The notes beneath the pieces are model-generated. The model was not told the origin of the DNA and ran no database searches. It was given only the letters and a program-made list of their open reading frames with translations. Positions 58,857 through 64,000 of a stretch of 64,000 nt of DNA are shown here, in pieces; positions within the stretch are counted from its first letter, which is position 1, and every line of letters begins with the position of its first letter. Source of the stretch: Pseudonocardia humida (GTDB lineage: Bacteria; Actinomycetota; Actinomycetes; Mycobacteriales; Pseudonocardiaceae); contig NZ_JAGSOV010000069.1 in assembly GCF_023898865.1 (NCBI RefSeq), forward strand, positions 42,386 through 106,385. Direction: 5' to 3'. The translations under genes and the position numbers were made by a program.

Positions 58857-59924
58857 CTACGGCTGGACATAGTACGCGTCGCCGCTCATCACGTGGTATC
58901 GGGCGAAGAAGGTGAGGAGCCGGCGTCCGCCGGTCGTATTGTCACCGTTCGGAACGTGCTCGGTCACCGCGAACTGCGGAGTCCCTTGCAGCGACGAGCT
59001 GAACGGGTACTCGTCGCACGAGTCCAGCAACTCGGCCGGCGTACCGGCTGGGCTCTCGATCCGCGGGAAGTTCGCCGGGCAGACCATCCGTCGCTTCTTG
59101 TTCTGCGCGGACGTAGGCAGGAACTCGCGGATCAGCGGGTTGCCGAACCCCGGTCGGCCGAGGTTCTGCGTCTTCGGGTTCTGCTGTGCGCGAGCCACGA
59201 ACGCCGCGTGCAGCGGAGCCGGCGGCTGCGGGAACTCCGGGCTGTTGATCACGAACGTCGGGTCGAAGTCCTCCAGGACGCACCCGGGCCGGCCTTCGAT
59301 GCCGAACCGCTGCTTACCGTCGTCGCACCGGACCGGACCGAGCACGCTGAACGGGCTGCCCGCGGTGGTACCAGAGTTGACCGCGGCGGGGTGGAACAAA
59401 TGCAGCGTGATCGACTGGGACGAGGTCGACACAGCCTGGACGCCCCCAGAGATCCGGACGTCGCCGGTGATCACCGAGTTCTCGACGACCGGGACGTTCG
59501 GCTGGCTTGCGCCGCCAGCGATCGTGCAGTCACCCCGGCACTCGGCAACGACAGCGGCGGTGGTGCCTGTCGCTGCCTCTCCGGTCAAGCCGAAGATCCG
59601 CGCCGTGTAGTGCGCGGTCCAATCGCGAGAGTCCCCGGACGTCTTCTCGGAGATGGTCACCGAGGCCATCGCCGTCCCGATGATCGGTCCGGTCACCGGA
59701 TCGCCCCGGCGCAGGTTGAACGAGTAGACGCGGGACTTGCAGTCCCCGAACCTGGACCGGTCGGCCGGGTTACAAGCGTCCACCTGGGCCGGCTCCGGCG
59801 GCGGCTGGAGTGGCGTCATCGCTGTACTCACCGGCTCCGGTGCGGCGTAGCCGACTCCCGGTGTGATTAGGAGCGAAGCGGCGGCGACGATCGTCGCCAC
59901 GGCAGCGTTTCGTATGCGGTGCAT
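58857..59924 (-). CDS. Secreted protein with C-terminal NucA/NucB-type DNase domain
   Basis: 355 residues from the ATG at 59924 with GGGGGA just upstream. Signal peptide MHRIRNAAVATIVAAASLLI to about residue 29 (GVGYAA cut). The long middle (~30-270) is beta-rich with paired cysteines (CNPADRSRFGDC; CRGDC) and has no known fold. The last ~75 residues match the NucA/NucB deoxyribonuclease domain: CDEYPFSSSLQGTPQF, then HVPNGDNTTGGRRLLTFFAR and SGDAYYV. It should cleave DNA outside the producing cell or after delivery. Confidence 0.78.
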   Translation of the reverse strand: MHRIRNAAVATIVAAASLLITPGVGYAAPEPVSTAMTPLQPPPEPAQVDACNPADRSRFGDCKSRVYSFNLRRGDPVTGPIIGTAMASVTISEKTSGDSRDWTAHYTARIFGLTGEAATGTTAAVVAECRGDCTIAGGASQPNVPVVENSVITGDVRISGGVQAVSTSSQSITLHLFHPAAVNSGTTAGSPFSVLGPVRCDDGKQRFGIEGRPGCVLEDFDPTFVINSPEFPQPPAPLHAAFVARAQQNPKTQNLGRPGFGNPLIREFLPTSAQNKKRRMVCPANFPRIESPAGTPAELLDSCDEYPFSSSLQGTPQFAVTEHVPNGDNTTGGRRLLTFFARYHVMSGDAYYVQP

Positions 59925-60089
59925 TAGTCCCCCGGTGATCGATCCGCACGAGCGCAGCACGAACTAGGGGTACGCGAAGGCGTCCCCTACGGTGCCTGCT
60001 CGGTTGCAGTGACTTGCCGGGAGGTTAGGGGGAGGAGAAAGATCAGCGTGGGCGAACCGTGCGACTGGCGGCTTTACGACAGCAGCGGA

Positions 60090-60662
60090 CTACTGGGCAG
60101 GCCGGTAGCGCAGTGCCCGTAGCAGATTCTCGTACCCACCAGGCGCGAAGAGATCGACACGATGAATCCGCGTCAGCCGTTCAGGCACCTCACACTCTTC
60201 CAGTCTGACCGGGATGATGAAGATTGAGTCATGTGGCTGTTCGTCTGCGCGGTCGAGTGCGAATCGTAGCTCACGGTGGATGTAGCCCGCTTTGGTGATT
60301 GGGGCACGAGAAAGGCAGGCGACGACGAACGAGGCAGCTTTGATTGCCCTGCGTATCTCTAAGTCCCAGTCTTGGCCGGGAATCAAGTCACGTTCATCGA
60401 ACCAGCACCTGATGCCGTCTGCAACGAGATGGTGGTACAACCTTCTGACGTGCTGCTTGTCGCCTGATGAATGACATAGGAAAGCGGGTCCCGTTGGGGT
60501 CCCTAGCCAGGGAGGATCCGGTGCCCACTGGTAAGCATTGAACGCATTTCCGACGATGCCTGTGTTGACTGGCCTAGTTTTGGCTTCAGGGTCGACCCAG
60601 CAGTAACTATCGACGGGTGCCCTGACGGGCGTGTCCCATCTGTCCGGCTGCACGGCGGTCAA
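60090..60662 (-). CDS. TIR-domain protein, probable NAD-cleaving defence effector
   Basis: 190 residues. After a ~57-residue N-terminal part without known motifs, residues ~58-185 form a TIR domain: PAFLCHSSGDKQHVRRLYHH (strand A/helix A), GIRCWFDERDLIPGQDWDLE (BB-loop region), RRAIKAASFVVACLSRAPIT. E102 in DLEIRRAI sits where NAD-consuming TIRs keep the catalytic Glu. No second domain or partner with an obvious sensor lies next to it. The start codon is TTG 60662 or GTG 60653, neither with a good ribosome site. Confidence 0.8.
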   Translation of the reverse strand: MTAVQPDRWDTPVRAPVDSYCWVDPEAKTRPVNTGIVGNAFNAYQWAPDPPWLGTPTGPAFLCHSSGDKQHVRRLYHHLVADGIRCWFDERDLIPGQDWDLEIRRAIKAASFVVACLSRAPITKAGYIHRELRFALDRADEQPHDSIFIIPVRLEECEVPERLTRIHRVDLFAPGGYENLLRALRYRPAQ

Positions 60663-60780
60663 TCTACGGGGGGCTGGACATGGCGTCGAGCCGAGCAGAG
60701 CTGCATACTCGTCAAGTCCCTAGCCGGGTGATTTTGGGTTGTTCTTACCGGTACTCGACGAGTTTGGGCCACTATGATGA

Positions 60781-61080
60781 TCATTGGAGACCGTTAGTCG
60801 CTCGCCACCGGTACGACTCCTCGTCCCGGACGACCCGGTGGGTGAACTCGGCGCACGCGTCGACCACGATGCGCCGGACGTCCGGGTCCAGAGTGCGCAG
60901 GTGCATCGCCAGGGTGTCGAGCACGACCGCGAACCCGAGCGCGACCTCCTTGCGCTGAAGGCCGGCGTAGTACTGCTGGACCGCTCGGTACCGCATACAG
61001 GCCGCCGCAGCCTCGATGACGGCCTTGTCGTCTCTGTACGCCTGGATCTCGGCTGCGCGCCGCTCAGCCTCTGTAGGCAC
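60781..61080 (-). CDS. Hypothetical helical protein next to integrase
   Basis: 99 residues from GTG 61080 (GGGGAGA 5 bases upstream). Entirely helical (TEAERRAAEIQAYRDDKAVI; VVLDTLAMHLRTLDPDVRRI). It starts 47 bp after the integrase stop on the same strand, so the two are probably co-transcribed. No family recognised; a role in recombination directionality cannot be excluded. Confidence 0.65.
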   Translation of the reverse strand: MPTEAERRAAEIQAYRDDKAVIEAAAACMRYRAVQQYYAGLQRKEVALGFAVVLDTLAMHLRTLDPDVRRIVVDACAEFTHRVVRDEESYRWRATNGLQ

Positions 61081-61127
61081 AGCTCTCCCCTCGTCGTGCA
61101 CGCGGGGGAAGGCGCGGCAGGGGCAGG

Positions 61128-62057
61128 CTAGTACCGGTCGCTGATCCTGGCCCGGCGGTGAGCCTCGTGTGCTCGCTGGTCCGCCGCGCTGGCGGCGTAC
61201 CGGCCGACCATCTGGCGGGAGCGCCACCCGGCCAGCCGCATCAGGTCTGTCTCGTTGCCTCCGTCGGACAGCCAGTCGTGCGCGAACTGGTGGCGGAACC
61301 GGTGGGGGTGTACTCCCTCGACGCCGGCCATCGCGGACCGGCGGGTCAGCATGTCCCTGACTCCGTGGTGGGTCAGTGCTCCCTTCTCAGCGATCCACAG
61401 AGCGGTCTCGCTGGCCTTCGGGTGCTTCGCCCGGGCACGCATGTACCGCCGCACCGCATCGGCCGGCTTAGGCCCGAACACGACGGTGCGGGGCCGGCGA
61501 CCCTTGCCGGTCACCACGGCGGAGTCGGTCGTGAAGTCGACATCGGTGAGCTGGATACCGGTCAGCTCCGAGACCCGCATTCCGGTGTCGAGCAGTATCC
61601 GAAGGATCGCCGTGTCACGGCGGTCCAGGAACCCTGTGCCCTTGCACGCAGCTAGGAGCCGGACTACCTCATCCTCGGTCATGATCGGGACCGGTTTCTC
61701 CGGCACGGCCGGGGGAGACATCCGAGCGAACGGGTCGGTCTCGATGATCTCCTCGGCTGTCAGGTACTTGAACAACTGCTGTAGCGTCCTGTAGTTCTTC
61801 GCCACGTACGCGGGGCTGATCGGCTTCCAGTCGTACCTGAGCTGCTTGCGGGCAGCCAGGTCGATGAAGTAGTCCTCCAGGTCCCGGCGGGTAATCCGGG
61901 TAACCGTGGTCGACCTGCGTTCCTGGACCAGCCAGACGTATAGCGCTTCCGCTACCGCGACGTAGTCATTGATCGTGCGAGGCGCACGATTCCGGGTCAG
62001 CAGATTCCTGCGCCAGTCGCGGATGACCTCACGAAGATCGTCCAGGTCGGTGCTCAC
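61128..62057 (-). CDS. int: Tyrosine site-specific recombinase (integrase)
   Basis: 309 residues. An N-terminal SAM-like core-binding domain (~8-105) precedes the catalytic domain with R161 (TGMRVSELTG), K185 (VTGKGRR), H252-x-x-R255 (HPHRFRHQFAHDWL), W278 (RLAGWRS) and the nucleophile Y287 (MVGRYAAS). There is no long arm-binding domain, so it is of the short XerC-like size. The gene lies 105 bp inside attR and reads away from it. It recombines the 50-bp tRNA-derived repeats. Confidence 0.95.
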   Translation of the reverse strand: MSTDLDDLREVIRDWRRNLLTRNRAPRTINDYVAVAEALYVWLVQERRSTTVTRITRRDLEDYFIDLAARKQLRYDWKPISPAYVAKNYRTLQQLFKYLTAEEIIETDPFARMSPPAVPEKPVPIMTEDEVVRLLAACKGTGFLDRRDTAILRILLDTGMRVSELTGIQLTDVDFTTDSAVVTGKGRRPRTVVFGPKPADAVRRYMRARAKHPKASETALWIAEKGALTHHGVRDMLTRRSAMAGVEGVHPHRFRHQFAHDWLSDGGNETDLMRLAGWRSRQMVGRYAASAADQRAHEAHRRARISDRY

Positions 62058-62161
62058 GCTGCCTCCATGATCAACATGGAGCGGCCCGTGGCCTGACGGA
62101 TTGCGCCGGTGTCTGGCGCCTCGAACCCGTGTTTTCCCAGGTCAGAAGCTGGACACCCGGT

Positions 62162-62211
62162 GCGGACTCATAATCCGTCAGGTCGTGGGTTCGAACCCCA
62201 CCCGCCCCACA
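62162..62211 (+). repeat. attR, second copy of the 50-bp tRNA repeat
   Basis: Identical to 49240-49289. It is the displaced 3' half of the original tRNA, from mid anticodon stem to past the discriminator, with no 5' half in front; the preceding bases are element sequence. Confidence 0.95.
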
Positions 62212-62301
62212 TACCTGCAGCTCAGAGCAGTGTGTCGGGCTCGTCGGCTACGCTAGTGTCCTGCGCCGCAAGTTCAAGGCGTAGCCGTTACGTTGTTAGT
62301 C

Positions 62302-62417
62302 ATGTCGCGTCGTGGTCCGACCGCCGTGCAGATCGTTCTGTCTGCTGATGAGCGTGCTGAGCTGGAGCAGCGTGCGGATGGTGCGGATCGGCAGGCTGCG
62401 CAGCGGGCCCGGATTAA
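62302..62417 (+). pseudogene. 5' stub of an IS630-type transposase
   Basis: The ATG at 62302 opens with MSRRGPTAVQIVLSADERAE and LEQRADGADRQAAQRARI, the N-terminal HTH part of IS630-family transposases. At 62418 the sequence changes to the end of the IS701-type element, so only 38 codons remain. The DDE domain is absent. Confidence 0.75.
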
Positions 62418-63811
62418 TACTCCAGCCGTAGGTCGATATGGCCATTCGAGGGCTGCCTCTTGGCGCTGGTAGTGGCTGGGGTGGGCGCGGTGTTGGTGGC
62501 GTCGGCGCCAGGTCGACCGGGCCTCGGGACAGGCCAGGACACGGCAGGGTGCGATGACCAGGACTGTGAACAGCCGGCAGATCTCGTTGCAGGTCAGCGC
62601 TATCAGGCCGGCTGGTGCAGGCCGGGTGGTGTGCTCGTTGGCGGCAATCACCGCGAGCAAGGCGTGCGCGAGCATCGCGAACAACGTCCAGCGTCGCCAG
62701 GAGGTCCAGCGGCGGACCTGGTGCTCGTCCAGGCCGATCAGGCCCTTGCCTGCCTGGAACGACTCCTCCACCGTCCAGCGGCGTCCAGCGACCCGGACCA
62801 GCTCACGCAGCGGTACCGGTTCCGGGCTGTAGCAGCGGTAGAACGCCAGCTCACCGGTGTGGCGGTGGCGTCGCACGAGCAGCCACCAACACTGGGTGTC
62901 GCAGCCGGCGTCGGTGGTGTCGCGCCGAGCGCCTGCAGGTGGGTTCAGGGTGATCAGAGCCCAGTCGTAGTAGCGCTGCCCCTTCGCGCCCGGCCCGGCC
63001 GAGAGCCTCTGCCAGGCCCGTTTCGGCAGGCCGTCGGTCAGCACGTCGGCGCGGACCAGGCCCAGCGCGGTCGGGACGCGGCGGTCGCAGCCGATGGCCA
63101 ACACGTAGCCGACCCGGCGCAGTTCCAACTCGGTGCGCAGGGCGGGATCGGCGCCGTAGACCTCGTCCCCGGCGACCCACCGCGCCGGTGTCCCGGCGTC
63201 GAGGGCACGGCAGATCATGCCGGTGGCCAGCCCGGGCTTGGTGAGGAACTCGACGTCGTCGGGCACGCCGGCCTGCGTGCACCGCTCGGGGTCGGTGGTC
63301 CAGGACTTCGGCAGGTAGAGCTCGCGGTCGATCATCGCGTGCCCACGCTCGCAGGCGTAGGTGAGGTAGACCGCGACCTGGGCGTTCTCGACACGTCCGG
63401 CGGTGCCGGTGTACTGGCGCTGCACCCCGACGGTGCACACGCCCTTCTTCAGGTCACCGGTCTCGTCGACCACCAGCACCGCGTCGGTGTCCCCGAGCCC
63501 GGTGGTGACGTAGTCGCGCAGGTCGTCGCGGACCCCGTCGGTGTCCCACGAGGCTCGGCCAAGCAGGTACTGCATGCCGTGCGGGTCGGCGTCGCCGGCG
63601 TGTTCGGCGATGCTCCAGCAACTTTCCGCGGCAGGTCAGCCAGCAACCCGAACAGGAACCCGCGAGCACGCCGACGCGTCTGCACCCTGACGAACCGCCC
63701 GGCCATCCGGTCCAGGAGCCTGTCGGTCTCAGCCCTCCACCGATCGGGCTCTACCCTGTGGCCCACGGCCACCGCTTGATCTTCGGTTGTCGACAAACGG
63801 ACGAGGATCAC
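62418..63811 (-). pseudogene. IS701-family DDE transposase, frameshifted
   Basis: The N-terminal part (from 63811: EPDRWRAETDRLLDRMAGRF and RRRARGFLFGLLADLPRK) and the rest (from about 63622: EHAGDADPHGMQYLLGRASW onward) are in different frames; adding one base after CCGCGGAAA near 63622 restores a continuous product. DDE residues are visible in VVDETGDLKKG, VAGDEVYGADP and VEESFQAGKGLIGLDEHQVR. The frame also runs through the left inverted repeat without a stop, reading out to 62274. Probably inactive. Confidence 0.82.
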
Positions 63812-63873
63812 GCGGTGGCTGCCTCACGTCCGGGACCGCCACGCCGCCAAGATCACGACCTACGGCTGGAGTA
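62418..63873. mobile_element. IS701-type insertion sequence
   Basis: About 1.46 kb bounded by perfect 18-bp inverted repeats (TACTCCAGCCGTAGGTCG at 62418-62435, complement at 63856-63873). Flanking tetranucleotides are TTAA on the left and CTAG on the right: both fit the YTAR target pattern of IS701, but they differ, so there is no target duplication. Confidence 0.88.
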
Positions 63874-63963
63874 CTAGTGGCTCGACACGCTGAGCCCACC
63901 AGGTAATTGATCTCGCTGCATCAGCCCGGGAGGCTGCCCGCACGTCGAGTGCGGGAGGTGACG

Positions 63964-64000
63964 GTGGCGCGCAGACCGAGCGTGTTCGTGCGGGCGTTGT
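63964..64000 (+). CDS. IS630-type transposase, start only (cut by window end)
   Basis: GTG 63964 preceded by GGGAGG; the visible residues MARRPSVFVRAL match the opening of a second IS630-family subgroup, different from the stub at 62302. Its remainder lies beyond the window. Confidence 0.55.
   Translation, partial: MARRPSVFVRAL

Larger units (their letters stand above)
49240..62211. mobile_element. 13-kb tRNA-integrated replicating island with TIR and DNase-toxin cargo
   Basis: The boundaries are two perfect 50-bp direct repeats, one the 3' part of the intact tRNA. Inside are a tyrosine integrase beside the right end, an Xis/MerR-like HTH gene, a RepA-like ATPase with an origin-like repeat region, small regulators, membrane peptides and defence/toxin genes. 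Base composition is visibly poorer in G+C than flanking DNA in many stretches. No conjugation (TraB/FtsK, relaxase) or virion genes were seen. It resembles pSAM2-like AICEs in replication plus integration, but with the transfer module missing, or a phage satellite. Class uncertain. Confidence 0.85.

Noticed and set aside
49240..62211. Standard AICE or complete prophage
   Set aside because: No FtsK/TraB-like translocase, relaxase, terminase, portal, capsid or tail protein could be recognised, so neither label is supported.
63600..63640. Programmed frameshift in the IS701-type transposase
   Set aside because: IS701 transposases are single-frame; there is no long slippery run with a following structure, and the frame also lacks its normal stop, so mutation is simpler.

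Overview
This is a very GC-rich chromosomal segment of an actinomycete. Codon third positions are almost all G or C, GTG starts are common, and the gene set (mycothiol-type DinB/maleylpyruvate isomerase, fused isobutyryl-CoA mutase, BTAD regulator, DUF3140, DUF6529, EcsC) fits Actinomycetota, most likely Pseudonocardiaceae such as Pseudonocardia. The genus is an inference.

Chromosomal part, 1-49.2 kb. The window opens with the end of a probable metallo-beta-lactamase-fold hydrolase and a FAD monooxygenase, then TetR and LacI regulators, the latter facing an MFS exporter across a perfect 22-bp palindrome. From 5.3 to 16.6 kb lies a choline/glycine betaine degradation locus. betB and betA (13.5-16.6 kb, beside an IclR regulator) would turn choline into betaine. 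A Rieske ferredoxin, a Rieske oxygenase and a dimethylglycine/sarcosine dehydrogenase-like flavoprotein (5.3-9.2 kb) would strip the methyl groups. Between the two halves sit a decayed polymorphic-toxin locus and an MFS/ArsR pair that shares a 30-bp palindromic operator. Then come an MDR oxidoreductase/AraC pair, a BTAD-NB-ARC regulator facing two tandem imine-reductase-like genes, a lipoprotein, DUF3140, a MarR/azoreductase pair, a BtuF-like protein, DUF6529, icmF, PhoD, ROK kinase, DoxX, a tightly overlapping TetR-ferredoxin-P450 operon, EcsC, a MoxR-DUF58-VWA-VWA operon with a DegP-like protease, and a GCS2-family ligase.

Integrated element, 49,240-62,211. A CAU-anticodon tRNA gene (49,213-49,287) is followed 12.9 kb later by a perfect 50-bp copy of its 3' part (62,162-62,211). 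These repeats (attL/attR) bound an island of about 13 kb that is visibly richer in A/T than its surroundings. It carries a tyrosine integrase next to attR, a MerR/Xis-like HTH protein, another HTH regulator, a RecA-like (RepA-type) ATPase followed by a repeat-rich origin-like region, three small cysteine/histidine-rich proteins, several single-helix membrane proteins, two unrecognised translationally coupled genes, and a strongly G-rich non-coding tract with a G-quadruplex motif. Its integrase-proximal cargo is a stand-alone TIR-domain protein, a secreted NucA/NucB-type DNase and a closely following probable immunity partner. I see no FtsK/TraB, relaxase, capsid, portal, terminase or tail gene, so it is neither a typical actinomycete conjugative element (AICE) nor a complete prophage. 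It looks like a small replicating, possibly satellite-like, defence/toxin island, and it is the most interesting part of the window.

Right end, 62.2-64 kb. Beyond attR is an insertion-sequence pile-up: the 5' stub of an IS630-type transposase, a complete IS701-type element with perfect 18-bp ends but a frameshifted transposase, and the start of another IS630-type transposase cut by the window edge.
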